Assembly (NCBI GenBank): GCA_964594125.1
Contig: CAZQLL010000006.1
Span: 1 to 64,000 of the forward strand
Direction: 5' to 3'
Length of the DNA: 64,000 nt
Source of the DNA: CAVRZJ01 sp964594125
Lineage (GTDB): Bacteria; Acidobacteriota; Thermoanaerobaculia; Thermoanaerobaculales; Thermoanaerobaculaceae
This document shows, in pieces, positions 14,602 through 24,429 of the stretch; the stretch's first letter is position 1; every line of letters begins with the position of its first letter. Below the pieces are notes generated by a model that did no database searches, was not told the origin of the DNA, and worked only from the letters and a program-made list of their open reading frames with translations. Made by a program: the position numbers and the translations under genes.

Positions 14602-14898
14602 ATGAGCGAAGAGCACGCCGTCAAGAAGGGCAAAGGAACGGTGTTCGTGCGGCTCGAGATCTGCAAGGGCTGCTCGTTCTGCATCGACTTCTGCCCGACC
14701 CACTGCCTCGAGTTCTCGCGCGAGTTCAACGCGAAGGGCTACCACTACCCGGTGCTCGCGCGGCCGGCGGACTGCACCGGCTGCGACCTCTGCGGGCTGT
14801 ACTGCCCCGACTTCGCGATCTTCGGCGCCCGCTTCAAGGACCTCGAGAAGCGCCGCCAGGCCGCCAGGGCCGAGCCGCTGGCCGCCGCCCAGCTCTAG
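14602..14898 (+). CDS. korD: 2-oxoacid:ferredoxin oxidoreductase, delta (ferredoxin) subunit
   Basis: 98 aa from the ATG at 14602, which follows GGGAGA. It carries two CxxCxxCxxxCP clusters (CKGCSFCIDFCP and CTGCDLCGLYCP), so it binds two [4Fe-4S] clusters. As the small subunit of a 2-oxoglutarate (or related 2-oxoacid):ferredoxin oxidoreductase it passes electrons from the thiamine-pyrophosphate subunit to external ferredoxin. It is the first gene of a four-gene operon with the alpha, beta and gamma subunits directly downstream. The Lys-rich N-terminus and Ala-rich C-terminal tail are unremarkable. Confidence 0.9.
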   Translation: MSEEHAVKKGKGTVFVRLEICKGCSFCIDFCPTHCLEFSREFNAKGYHYPVLARPADCTGCDLCGLYCPDFAIFGARFKDLEKRRQAARAEPLAAAQL

Positions 14899-14920
14899 CC
14901 ACACCACGCAGGAGGGACTC

Positions 14921-16074
<1,154 letters not shown>

Positions 16075-16078
<4 letters not shown>

Positions 16079-17004
16079 GCGAGAACCTGATCCGCGGCGC
16101 GGCCGCCTGCGACGTCGACCTCTCCGGGGTCGACAACGGATACGAGGACGTCGTCAACCCGGTGATGCCGTACCTGCGCCAGGACCGCATCCCCCACATC
16201 TGGTGCCCGGGGTGCGGCATCGGCACCTCCGTGAACTGCCTCACGCGCGCCCTCACCGACTCGGAGCTCGACCTCGACCAGGTGGCGATCGTCTCGGGCA
16301 TCGGGTGCACCGGGCGCGTCGCCGGGTACATGAACCTCGACTCGTTCCACACCACCCACGGCCGCGCGATCCCGTTCGCCACCGGCCTGAAGCTCGCCAA
16401 CCCCAAGCTCAAGGTGATCGTCTACTCCGGCGACGGCGACCTGTTCGCCATCGGCGGCAACCACTTCGTCCACGCGGCGCGCCGCAACATGGACCTGATG
16501 GTCGTCTGCATCAACAACTTCACCTACGGCATGACGGGCGGTCAGGTCGCGCCGACGACGCCGCTCGGCCCGTCGCAGACGACGATGCCGTACGGCAACT
16601 TCGAGAACTCCTTCAACCTGCCGTTCCTCGCCGACGCGTGCGGCGCCGTCTACGTGGCCCGCTGGACCGTGTACCACGTCAAGCAGCTCGCCAAGGCGAT
16701 GCTCGAGGGGCTGAAGAAGAAGGGGTTCGTGTTCATCGAGGCGATGTCCCCCTGCCCGACGCTGTACTCGCGCCGCAACCGCCTCGGCGACGGCATCGAT
16801 CAGCTCAAGTACTACAAGGAGAAGAGCATCATCAAGAACGGCGCCGACACCAAGGAGGTCGCCCTCGGCTTCCAGAGCGAGATCGTGGTCGGCAAGTTCG
16901 TCGACCGCGAACGGCCGACGTGGCTCGACTCGATGAACGACCACTTCGCCAAGGTGCTCGGCGAGCGCTACACCCGCTACGGAGTGACCCATGACCAGAA
17001 CTGA
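16075..17004 (+). CDS. korB: 2-oxoacid:ferredoxin oxidoreductase, beta subunit
   Basis: 309 aa. It contains the iron-sulfur/TPP subunit signatures: PHIWCPGCGIGT near the N-terminus (Cys ligands), SGIGCTGRVAGY, the TPP/Mg2+ motif GDGDLFAIGG with downstream CINNFTYGMTGGQ, and MSPCPTLYSRRN. These match the KorB branch rather than pyruvate oxidoreductases, although substrate specificity remains an inference. Start and stop both overlap neighbours (ATGA with korA, 14 bp with korC), so the complex is made from one tightly coupled message. Confidence 0.94.
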
Positions 17005-17548
17005 GATCCGCGTCGGCGGGCTCGGCGGCCAGGGCGTGATCCTCTGCGCCCAGATCATCGGCAAGGCGGCGGCGATCTTCGACGGGAAGCACTCGACGCT
17101 GATCCAGGCGTTCGGCCCCGAGGCGCGCGGCAGCGCGTGCTCCGCGCAGGTCACGGTCGCCGACGAGGCGATCGGCTACCCGTACGTCAAGCACCCGGAC
17201 ATCCTGGTCGTGATGTCGCCGGACGCCTACACGCAGTTCGTGCCGCACCTCAAGCCCTCCGGCACCCTCCTCTACGAGGAGGAGCTGATCAAGGTGGACG
17301 ACCGCCTGCCGAACGGCGCGAAGGCGTACGGCATCCCGGCGACGCGCTTCGCCGAGGAGCTCGGGCGGCGGCTGGTGCTCAACATCGTCATGGTCGGCTT
17401 CTTCGCGGGCGTCACGGAGCTGGTCTCGATGGGGGCGGTGGAGCGCGCCGTGCGCGACTCGGTGCCGCGCGGCACCGAGGACCTCAACATGCGCGCCTTC
17501 CGCAAGGGGTACGAGTTCGGGCGCGAGCTGGTCGCGGTTCCCGCGTAG
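16991..17548 (+). CDS. korC: 2-oxoacid:ferredoxin oxidoreductase, gamma subunit
   Basis: 185 aa. The start region RTEIRVGGLGGQGVILCAQIIGKAAAI and QAFGPEARGSACSAQVTVADEAIGYPYV are typical of the gamma subunit, which completes the CoA-handling part of the enzyme. It overlaps korB by 14 bp and ends the operon. The GNAT gene begins 39 bp later with its own strong ribosome site. Length is normal for the family. Confidence 0.93.
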   Translation: MTRTEIRVGGLGGQGVILCAQIIGKAAAIFDGKHSTLIQAFGPEARGSACSAQVTVADEAIGYPYVKHPDILVVMSPDAYTQFVPHLKPSGTLLYEEELIKVDDRLPNGAKAYGIPATRFAEELGRRLVLNIVMVGFFAGVTELVSMGAVERAVRDSVPRGTEDLNMRAFRKGYEFGRELVAVPA

Positions 17549-17587
17549 GCCGATTCCCGGCGGACGTCGTCGCCTGAGGAGGTAGAG

Positions 17588-18187
17588 ATGCACCTCGAAG
17601 GGTTCCCGGAGACGCTCACACTGCGCGACGGCAGCCGTGTGCTCGTGCGCCCCATGCAGCCCGACGACGGCCCGGCGCTGCTCGACTTCTTCCGCAGCCT
17701 CCCGGTGCAGGACCGGCTCTTCCTGCGCGAGGACGTCACCCGCGAGGACGTGATCGACCGCTTCGTGCAGCACCTCGACTACGACCGCGTGCTGCCGCTG
17801 CTCGCCGAGTTCGATGGCCGCATCGTCGGCGACGCGACGCTGCACCGCAGCCAGCGCGGATGGGCCACGCACGTCGGCGAGATCCGCATGGTCGTCGACC
17901 CGGCGTTCCAGCGCCGGGGACTCGGCACCGCGCTCGCCCGCCTGCTCGTCAAGGTGGCGACCGGCGTCGGCCTCGACAAGCTGGTCGCCGAGGTCGTCGA
18001 CAACCAGGTCGGCGCCAAGCGCGCCTTCGGCAAGCTCGGCTTCTACCCCGAAGCCGTCCTCAAGGGGCACGTCAAGGACATCCACGGCGCCAAGCGCGAC
18101 CTCGTCATCCTCGCCAACGACGTGTCGCACATCTGGGAGACCATGGAGTCGATGGTCTCCGACTACTCGCCGTCGCTCGGCGGGTGA
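17588..18187 (+). CDS. GNAT-family acetyltransferase
   Basis: 199 aa. An N-terminal RDGSRVLVRPMQPDDGPALLDFF begins the GNAT fold. The acetyl-CoA loop reads RMVVDPAFQRRGLGTALARLLV (about 103-124), containing the Q/R-x-x-G-x-G/A signature. Motif B is GAKRAFGKLGFYPEAVLKG. Relatives are often annotated as GNAT domains of protein acetyltransferases or L-amino-acid N-acyltransferases; the substrate is unknown. GAGGAGGT lies 5-12 bp before the ATG. It may be co-transcribed with korDABC from 39 bp upstream. Its stop converges with the GAF gene 8 bp away. Confidence 0.87.
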   Translation: MHLEGFPETLTLRDGSRVLVRPMQPDDGPALLDFFRSLPVQDRLFLREDVTREDVIDRFVQHLDYDRVLPLLAEFDGRIVGDATLHRSQRGWATHVGEIRMVVDPAFQRRGLGTALARLLVKVATGVGLDKLVAEVVDNQVGAKRAFGKLGFYPEAVLKGHVKDIHGAKRDLVILANDVSHIWETMESMVSDYSPSLGG

Positions 18188-18195
18188 GCCCGGGT

Positions 18196-19245
18196 TCAGG
18201 GCGCCGCCGACGCCGGACGGACCTGGTACTCCTCGAACCAGCGCTGGAAGTCGGCCGCGAGGTCCTGGAACTGGTCCTTGACCGCGGCGTACATCTGCGC
18301 GTTGCGAACCGCCAGTGCAAGCTGGTCGGCGATGCCGCGCAGTAGGTACACCTCGTCCTCGGAGAACTCGTAGGCGCGCTGCGTGAGCACGTGCATCACG
18401 CCGACGACCTTGCCGCCGATGACGAGCGGCACGTAAAGGATCGAGGCCACGCCGGCTTCCGCTGCCGCGCTGGCGAAGTCGACGCGGGCGGAGTCGCCTG
18501 CGTCGGGGACGTGCGTGACCGCGCCGGCCAGCGCCGCCGCGATCGGCCCGCTCGTCCGCCCTGCTGCGGCCGCCAGAAACGCATCTGTGACGCCGAACGC
18601 GCCGCGAACCTGCAGGCGCACGCCGCCGCCGTCGAGCAGCTCGACGACGCAGCCGCGGGCGCGCAGGTCCTCCGTGATCACCCGCGTGATCGACTCCAGT
18701 ATCGTCCCGAGCTCCAGCGAGGAGCGCATCGCGGCCGAAGCGTCCTCGATGATCCTGTGGAACATCGAGTGCACGAGCGCGGCGGCGCAGTAGGCGGCGA
18801 CGACACCGATCACCTCGAGGTCCTGCGGCGTGAACTCGCGGCGCTCGCGGCAGAACAGGCGCAGCACGCCGATCACCTGCCCGCGGGTCGACAGCGGCAC
18901 GGTGAGGAGCGTCATCAGCCCCTCCTCCGCGAACGCCGCAGGGTACTGGACGCGCGGGTCCGATCGGCAGTCGGGGATGACAACGACCCGGCCCTCGATC
19001 GCCTCGGCCACGCTGCGCTCGGCGTCGATCGGGCCCTTCTGCAGAAACCGCTCGGACAGCCCCCACGAGGCGACGGCCTCCAGGGTCTTGCGATCGCGGC
19101 TCAACAACCGGATCGCGCAGCCGGCGACGTGCATCTCCTCGGAGAGCGTTCGGGCGATGAGGGCGATCAGACCGTCCGTGTCGAGCGGCGAGTTGAGCGC
19201 CGCCCCGATCCGCTCGAAGATGGCGAGGCAGTTCCTGCACTCCAT
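18196..19245 (-). CDS. Tandem GAF-domain protein
   Basis: 349 aa from the ATG at 19245, which follows GGAAGGGGGAG. The in-frame reading 32 codons longer has no ribosome site. A short N-terminal CRNC motif precedes a first GAF domain (about 10-160, ending AAYCAAALVHSMF) and a second GAF domain (about 175-325, containing ASILYVPLVIGGKVVGVMHVL and EDEVYLLRGIADQLALAVRNAQMY). A C-terminal helix follows. There is no kinase, cyclase or DNA-binding output domain, so it is a stand-alone sensor that may act through partner proteins. The ligand cannot be predicted. The N-terminal Cys pair could be redox-active. Confidence 0.85.
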   Translation of the reverse strand: MECRNCLAIFERIGAALNSPLDTDGLIALIARTLSEEMHVAGCAIRLLSRDRKTLEAVASWGLSERFLQKGPIDAERSVAEAIEGRVVVIPDCRSDPRVQYPAAFAEEGLMTLLTVPLSTRGQVIGVLRLFCRERREFTPQDLEVIGVVAAYCAAALVHSMFHRIIEDASAAMRSSLELGTILESITRVITEDLRARGCVVELLDGGGVRLQVRGAFGVTDAFLAAAAGRTSGPIAAALAGAVTHVPDAGDSARVDFASAAAEAGVASILYVPLVIGGKVVGVMHVLTQRAYEFSEDEVYLLRGIADQLALAVRNAQMYAAVKDQFQDLAADFQRWFEEYQVRPASAAP

Positions 19246-19585
19246 CGTCTCCCCCTTCCTGCCGCCGGCCGCGCCCCTGGCGGCATCTGTCACGTGCTTG
19301 TACCTCCGTTGAACTTGTAAGTACCTCTGCACTCTTGACATCCAATATAGTGCTGGGAAGGCCGGCGCGCCATAGACGCGGCCGACGCCAGCGACGTGTC
19401 GGCTAGCACGGGAAGCTCACCCCGCAAGGGTCCTGAGGCCAGGTGCAGGCCCAGGCGCACGCCCAGGTGCGCCTCCAGGTCCTGGTCCAAGTCCACCGCG
19501 CCGCGCCCGGCCCGGAGACCGGGACGAAGCGCCCGGAGCGAGCGAAGGCCGGCGGCGCTACAGTACGCACGGCCGGGAGGCGTGC
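19246..19585. other. Divergent intergenic region with short low-complexity repeat
   Basis: About 340 bp between the GAF gene and the lyase. A minus-strand -10-like TATATT lies near 19350 and could serve the GAF gene. The direct repeat GTACCTC occurs twice at about 19304-19326. Around 19437-19490 a CAGGTGC/CAGGCGCA-type imperfect tandem repeat is present. No gene is recognised. Confidence 0.4.
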
Positions 19586-20959
19586 GTGAAGACGTTCATC
19601 GAGCCGTTCCGCATCCGCATGATCGAGCCGATCCGCATGAGCACGCGCGAGGAGCGCGCGCGCTGGATCGCCGAGGCCGGCTACAACCCCTTCCTGCTCA
19701 AGGCCGAGCAGGTGCTGATCGACCTCGTGACCGACTCCGGCACCTCGGCGCTGTCGACGCGGCAGTGGTCGGCGATGCTGGGCGCCGACGAGTCGTTCAC
19801 CGGCTCGCGCAGCTTCTACCGCTTCCGCGATGCCGTGCAGCAGCTCTTCGGTCACCGCCACGTGATCCCCTGCCACCAGGGGCGCGCGGCCGAGCACCTG
19901 ATCGCGCGCGCGATCCTTTCCCCCGGCGACGTCGTGCTCGCCAACACCCACTTCGCCACCACCCGCACCAACATCGAGGAGGCCGGCGCCGAGGCGCGCG
20001 ACCTGCCGATCCGCGAGGCGCTGGACCCCGCGAGCCCGTTCCCCTTCAAGGGCAACATCGACGTCGACGCGCTTGCCCGCACCATCGAGGAGGTCGGCGC
20101 GGCGCGCGTCCGCTTCGTCGTCGTCACCGTCACCGACAACTCGCGCGGCGGCCAGCCGGTGAGCCTTGCCAACCTCGCGGCGGCGCGCGCCGTCTGCGCG
20201 CCGCACGGCATCCCGCTGCTGCTCGACGCCGCCCGTTTCGCGGAGAACTGCTACCTCGTCACGCTGCGCGAGCCCGGGATGGGCGACCTCGCGCCGCGCG
20301 AGATCGCCCGCCGGATGTTCGCCCTGACGGACGGCGTGTTCATGAGCCTGAAGAAGGACGGGCTGGGCAACTCGGGCGGTCTGATCACGGTCGACAGCGA
20401 CGAGTGGGCGGAGAAGATCCGCGCGCGGCTGCTCGCCACCGAGGGGCTGCCGACCGCCGGCGGCCTCGCCGGGCGCGACCTCGAGTCGCTCACCGTCGCG
20501 CTCGACGAGATGCTCGACGAGGACTACCTCGCGTACCGCATCGCGTCGACGCGCCGGATGGGCGAGCAGCTCGTCGCCGCCGGCGTGCCGGTGGTGCGGC
20601 CGTTCGGCGCGCACGCGGTGTACGTCGACGGCCGCGCCTTTTGCCCGCACCTCCCCGACGAGCAACTCCCTGCGTGGTCGGTCTCGGTGGCGCTCTACCA
20701 GCACGCGGGGATCCGCTCGTGGGAGACCGGCAACGTGATGCAGGGGCGGCCCGACCCGGCGACCGGGAGGTGGCGCTGGCCCGACCTCGACCTGCTCCGC
20801 CTCGCGATCCCCCGCCGCGTCTACACGCAGGCGCACCTCGACTACGCCGCCGAGGCGCTCTCCGAGGTGTTCGCGGCGCGCGAGGAGATCCGCGGCCTGC
20901 GATTCGTGTACCGACCGGCCTCGCTCGCCCAGTTCGCCGCCACCTTCGCGCCGGTGTAG
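19586..20959 (+). CDS. Tryptophanase / tyrosine phenol-lyase family enzyme
   Basis: 457 aa, normal for the beta-eliminating lyase family. N-terminal FRIRMIEPIRMSTREER and AGYNPFLLKAEQVLIDLVTDSGTSALS are diagnostic. The PLP site reads FMSLKKDGLGNSGG with the Schiff-base Lys at about 257, and LLLDAARFAEN supplies the Asp that contacts the PLP ring nitrogen. The enzyme is a homotetrameric PLP lyase cleaving tryptophan to indole, or tyrosine to phenol, with pyruvate and ammonia. I cannot separate the two substrates by eye. The GTG start follows GGGAGG. No leader peptide like tnaC or linked permease is seen. Transcribed alone. Confidence 0.9.
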   Translation: MKTFIEPFRIRMIEPIRMSTREERARWIAEAGYNPFLLKAEQVLIDLVTDSGTSALSTRQWSAMLGADESFTGSRSFYRFRDAVQQLFGHRHVIPCHQGRAAEHLIARAILSPGDVVLANTHFATTRTNIEEAGAEARDLPIREALDPASPFPFKGNIDVDALARTIEEVGAARVRFVVVTVTDNSRGGQPVSLANLAAARAVCAPHGIPLLLDAARFAENCYLVTLREPGMGDLAPREIARRMFALTDGVFMSLKKDGLGNSGGLITVDSDEWAEKIRARLLATEGLPTAGGLAGRDLESLTVALDEMLDEDYLAYRIASTRRMGEQLVAAGVPVVRPFGAHAVYVDGRAFCPHLPDEQLPAWSVSVALYQHAGIRSWETGNVMQGRPDPATGRWRWPDLDLLRLAIPRRVYTQAHLDYAAEALSEVFAAREEIRGLRFVYRPASLAQFAATFAPV

Positions 20960-21155
20960 CGGCCCGCCGCTCGCGCTCGACGGACGGCGCGCGAGCGCCG
21001 GATCCCCATCAGCACGACCGCAGCCGCCGGGATCGCAGCGAACCGGAGCGACCGATTGATTCCAGGCCAGCCCCCGCCTCGACCGAAAACCCGTACGATC
21101 TCGTCGCACTTTCCTGGCGCCACAGCCAAGGCAGCGAGGGAGGTGGCTTCCGAGG

Positions 21156-22535
21156 CTAGGCCGAGAAGATGTCGGCGGCGGTGACGGCGAGCGTACCGGG
21201 GGGCGCGTCGCGAACCTCGCAGCGCGCACACACGGCGTGGCGCAGCGGCTCGCGGCGGCCGGGCAGGACCTGCGCCTTGTGGTCGAGCTCGCGTACGAGC
21301 TGCACCCCGCTCACCTCGCCCGCCCACTTCGCCTCGCCGACCAGGGCGACCTCCCGGCCGCGGCCCGCCAGCGCGACCGCGTCGATCTCCACGGAGCTGT
21401 CGGTCGACCACCAGGGACCGATCGCCACGACGTCGTCCCCGATCGCGCCGGCCTCCGCGAGCCGGCGCAGGTGCTCGCGGAACGCCTCCTCCCACACCGG
21501 CCCCATCGCGTCGTCGAGCTGGCCGAGCAGAACGCGCGCGATCGACGAACCCAGGCCGCGCTCGATCTCGGTGCGGTGGCGGTCTACGTGCCGCAGCGAG
21601 AAGGCGAGGAAGTTGTCGCGGACCCGGTAGCTTCGCCTGCGGGTATGGGTGGGATCCTCGGTCACCGGTACCACCCTTTCGAGGAGGCGGAGCTCGACAA
21701 GCCGGTCCAGGGTGCGGGCAGGCTCGGTGCCGATCGCATTCGCGATCTCCCCGTGCCGCGTGCGGCCGGCGGCGACGGCACGCAGCACCTGCCCGCCGAG
21801 CCCGCCGATGTCTCCCTCGGTCGCGAGCACGAGCTGGCACTCGGTGAGCAGCGGCGCGCCGGGACGGCAGAAGAGGCGGTCGAGATTGGCCTCTACCGGC
21901 GCGCCCTGGTCCCACATCGACAGGTACAGTGGCACGCCGCCGAGCAGGCCCCACACCACGGCCCTCTGCTCCGGCGGGAGACCCGGAAGCATCAACGCCG
22001 CCTCGTGCGGGCGGAAGGGGTGGAGGTGAAGTGCCACTCCGAAGCGGCCGTACAGCGGCGAGCGCTCCTCCTGCATCGCCTGCATGGTGCGGACGGCAGA
22101 GCCGCAGACGGCGACGCGGAGCTGCGTCCTGCCCCGCGCGCGATCGCTGAAGACCCGGAGGATTCCCGGGAGCTGCGGCGTGGTCGCCACCAACTCGGGC
22201 AGCTCGTCGACGACGAGCAGCGCCGGCGTCGTGCTGCACGCCAGCGCGAGCGTGTCCAATGCGTCATCCCAGTCCACAAACGGGCGGTCGCCGAGGTCGC
22301 GAAGGCCGCCAGCCAGGAGTGGCGCCGCCGCCCCTGACAGTATCCGCATTTCGTCGGCGAGCGGCCGCCCAGCACCGGTGTGGAACACCAGCGCCTTGTC
22401 GCTGCCGAAGTGCTGCAGGAGCAGCGTCTTGCCGACTCGCCGCCGACCCCATACGAGAGCCATGCCGCCGGCCGCGTCGTCCCACCACCGCTTGAGCATG
22501 GCGAGTTCCTGCACCCGGTTGACGAAGACGCTCAT
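21156..22535 (-). CDS. DUF234-type AAA ATPase with nuclease-like C-terminus
   Basis: 459 aa from the ATG at 22535. It starts SVFVNRVQELAMLKRWW. Walker A is VWGRRRVGKTLLLQHF, Walker B is ALLVVDELPELV, and VAVCGSAVRTM is the sensor. A winged-helix region (about 255-300) precedes a C-terminal domain with EIDAVAL ... LVGEAKWAG, a complete-looking PD-(D/E)xK pattern. It is a paralogue of the ATPase at 7321-8697, which has Glu in place of the final Lys. A near-perfect 10-bp dyad lies just upstream of the start. It is a lone accessory gene between metabolic genes and an ABC operon. Function in the family is not established. Confidence 0.88.
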   Translation of the reverse strand: MSVFVNRVQELAMLKRWWDDAAGGMALVWGRRRVGKTLLLQHFGSDKALVFHTGAGRPLADEMRILSGAAAPLLAGGLRDLGDRPFVDWDDALDTLALACSTTPALLVVDELPELVATTPQLPGILRVFSDRARGRTQLRVAVCGSAVRTMQAMQEERSPLYGRFGVALHLHPFRPHEAALMLPGLPPEQRAVVWGLLGGVPLYLSMWDQGAPVEANLDRLFCRPGAPLLTECQLVLATEGDIGGLGGQVLRAVAAGRTRHGEIANAIGTEPARTLDRLVELRLLERVVPVTEDPTHTRRRSYRVRDNFLAFSLRHVDRHRTEIERGLGSSIARVLLGQLDDAMGPVWEEAFREHLRRLAEAGAIGDDVVAIGPWWSTDSSVEIDAVALAGRGREVALVGEAKWAGEVSGVQLVRELDHKAQVLPGRREPLRHAVCARCEVRDAPPGTLAVTAADIFSA

Positions 22536-22544
22536 GCGGCGAGT

Positions 22545-22569
22545 GTAACTCACCTTATAGGTAAGTTAC
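22545..22569 (-). promoter_or_regulatory. Inverted repeat centred on the ATPase promoter
   Basis: GTAACTCACC (22545-22554) and GGTAAGTTAC (22560-22569) form 10-bp arms with one mismatch around TTATA. On the minus strand the centre reads TATAAG, a good -10 element (22559-22554). The predicted start is about ten bases before the ATG at 22535. A dimeric repressor here would mask the -10 box. Confidence 0.6.
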
Positions 22570-22645
22570 AGACTACGTACGTTGAATTGCGAGTGTCTGG
22601 CAACGGCGGGGCCAGGCACGCCTGCCCCCTTGCCAGGGCGCCGGA

Positions 22646-23485
22646 TCAGTCGGTCGAGTAGGCGATCTCCATGGTGCGGGAGCGCCAGGCGGCGAGAGCG
22701 AGCACGACGGCGGTGAATGCGAGCATGCCGAGGACGCTGGTCACGGTCGGCGGCGGCTCGGCGAGGACCGCCAGCGGTCCCACCGGCGGCCGGTACGGCA
22801 GCAGCGCCTCGAGGTAGAACAGCACGCTCGCCAGCTTGAGCCCGGGCGGCAGCAGGAAGAGGATGCTCTCCCACCCGAACAGCAGCGCGCCGGAGACGAT
22901 CGGGTTGCGCCACAGCAGGCCGAACAGCGCGAACACGGCGGCGTAACCGAGGCAGCCGAGGGCGGTCGCGCCGAGGTAGCCGAGCAGGTGGCCGAGGCCG
23001 GGGCCTTCGAGCATGAAACGCCCCATCGCGTCGCCGAGCCAGGCGAACAGCACGAGGTACGACGCCAGCACCGCGGCGCAGCAGATCGCCGCGCTCGCCC
23101 CGGCGGCGGCGAGGAACTTGCCGGCCACGACGATGCCGCGCCGCACCGGCGCGAGCAGGTAGTAGTGGAGCGTCTTCTCGAGCGCCTCGTTGCGGAAGAG
23201 CTGGATCGTCAGCGCCGCGGCGGTGAAGAAGATGCCGGCGCGCAGCATGAAGGTGGCGAACATCACCGCGTACATCTGGCTCAGGTTGGTGGCCGTGGCG
23301 TAGAGGGCGAGCTCGCGCTCGGGGAACACGTGCGTCAGCGCGAGCACGACGACCGGGGCCAGATTGAGCAGGATGACGCCGACGAGGCGGCGGCCGCGGA
23401 AGCACTTGCGCAGCTCGAGCCGGGCCACCGCCAGCGTCTGGCGCCGCCACAACGCCCACCCGGAAGGAACCGCGAGCTCGGTCAT
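22646..23485 (-). CDS. ABC-2 type exporter permease (second pair)
   Basis: 279 aa. About six hydrophobic segments follow a cytoplasmic N-terminus with the ABC-2 permease pattern (RRQTLAVARLELRKCFRGRRLVGVI near the N-terminus, LFRNEALEKTLHYYLLAPVRRG in the first loop). A Pro-rich cytoplasmic stretch (RPPVGPLAVLAEPPPTVTS) precedes the final segment. It overlaps the preceding ATPase gene by ATGA and ends the operon. With that ATPase it should form one homodimeric or heterodimeric exporter. The substrate is unknown. Confidence 0.85.
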   Translation of the reverse strand: MTELAVPSGWALWRRQTLAVARLELRKCFRGRRLVGVILLNLAPVVVLALTHVFPERELALYATATNLSQMYAVMFATFMLRAGIFFTAAALTIQLFRNEALEKTLHYYLLAPVRRGIVVAGKFLAAAGASAAICCAAVLASYLVLFAWLGDAMGRFMLEGPGLGHLLGYLGATALGCLGYAAVFALFGLLWRNPIVSGALLFGWESILFLLPPGLKLASVLFYLEALLPYRPPVGPLAVLAEPPPTVTSVLGMLAFTAVVLALAAWRSRTMEIAYSTD

Positions 23486-24429
23486 GACTGCCCTCCCTCG
23501 GGGCCGATCAGGTAGTCGTAGAGCGACTGCACATCGTCGTCGGCCGGCTGCACGGTCTCGATCGTCAGCTCGTCGTCGACCGCCAGCCGGTTGAGCAGCC
23601 GGTAAAAGGCGCCGGCGTCTCGCGTCTTCGCCATCAGCCCGCGGCCGTCGGCATGGATCCTCACCTCGACCGCGTGGTCGAGCGCGAAGAAGCGCGCCGC
23701 CAGCACCGCGGGCCGGTCGCAGCGCACGAGGATCTGGAACGGGTGCTCCTCGACCTCCTGGCGGACGTCGTGGATGTCGCCCTCGGCCACAACGTAGCCG
23801 TGGCTCATGAGGATCACGCTGTCCGAGATGACGTCGACCTCGTGCAGGATGTGGCTGGAGATGAGGACGATCTTCCCCGCCTCCGCCATCCGGCGGAACA
23901 GCGCGATCACCTCCGCGCGCGCCATCGGGTCGAGCCCGTTGAGCGGCTCGTCCAGGATCAGCACCCGCGGCCGGTGGGCGATCGCCTGTGCGAGCTTGAT
24001 CCGTTGGCGCATCCCCTTGCTGTAGGAGGCGATCCTGCGTTCGGCGGCATCGAGCAGACCGACCTTCTCGATCGCCCCGCACGCCAGCTCGTGGGCGCGC
24101 CGCCGGTCGAGGCCGTGCACCGCGAGGTAGCCGCGCACGAAGTCGAGGCCGGTGAGGCCGCGCGGGAACGCGTCGTACTGCGTGCAGTAGCCGACCATTC
24201 TGAAGATCGTCTCGGCGTCGCCGACCGGCACGCCGTTGATGGCGATGCTCCCCTGCGTCGGCCGGATGAGTCCGGTGATCAGGTTGAGCAGCGTCGTCTT
24301 GCCGGCGCCGTTCGGCCCCACCAGGCTGGTGATGCCGGGGCCGATCTCCATCGAGATGCGGTTGACGCCGAGCACCTCGCCGTAGAACTTCGAGACGCCC
24401 GCGAGCCGGATGCTGCTGCCGGCGCTCAT
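23482..24429 (-). CDS. ABC exporter ATPase (second pair)
   Basis: 315 aa, the size of ABC-2 ATPases with a C-terminal extension. Walker A is GPNGAGKTTLL, the Q-loop is in YCTQYDAFP, the signature YSKGMRQR replaces canonical LSGGQ, Walker B is VLILDEPLNGLDP, and the H-loop is ISSHILHE. The last ~90 residues form the DUF4162-like tail found in drug and polysaccharide ABC-2 exporters. Both ends overlap permease genes by ATGA (24426-24429 and 23482-23485). A YSKGM-type signature is frequent in this subfamily. Confidence 0.92.
   Translation of the reverse strand: MSAGSSIRLAGVSKFYGEVLGVNRISMEIGPGITSLVGPNGAGKTTLLNLITGLIRPTQGSIAINGVPVGDAETIFRMVGYCTQYDAFPRGLTGLDFVRGYLAVHGLDRRRAHELACGAIEKVGLLDAAERRIASYSKGMRQRIKLAQAIAHRPRVLILDEPLNGLDPMARAEVIALFRRMAEAGKIVLISSHILHEVDVISDSVILMSHGYVVAEGDIHDVRQEVEEHPFQILVRCDRPAVLAARFFALDHAVEVRIHADGRGLMAKTRDAGAFYRLLNRLAVDDELTIETVQPADDDVQSLYDYLIGPEGGQS

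Noticed and set aside
19290..19496. Minus-strand 68-codon frame (LEAHLGVRLGLHLA) as a small gene
   Set aside because: It is the translation of a short imperfect DNA repeat and overlaps the leader of the GAF gene. No start signal or family match.
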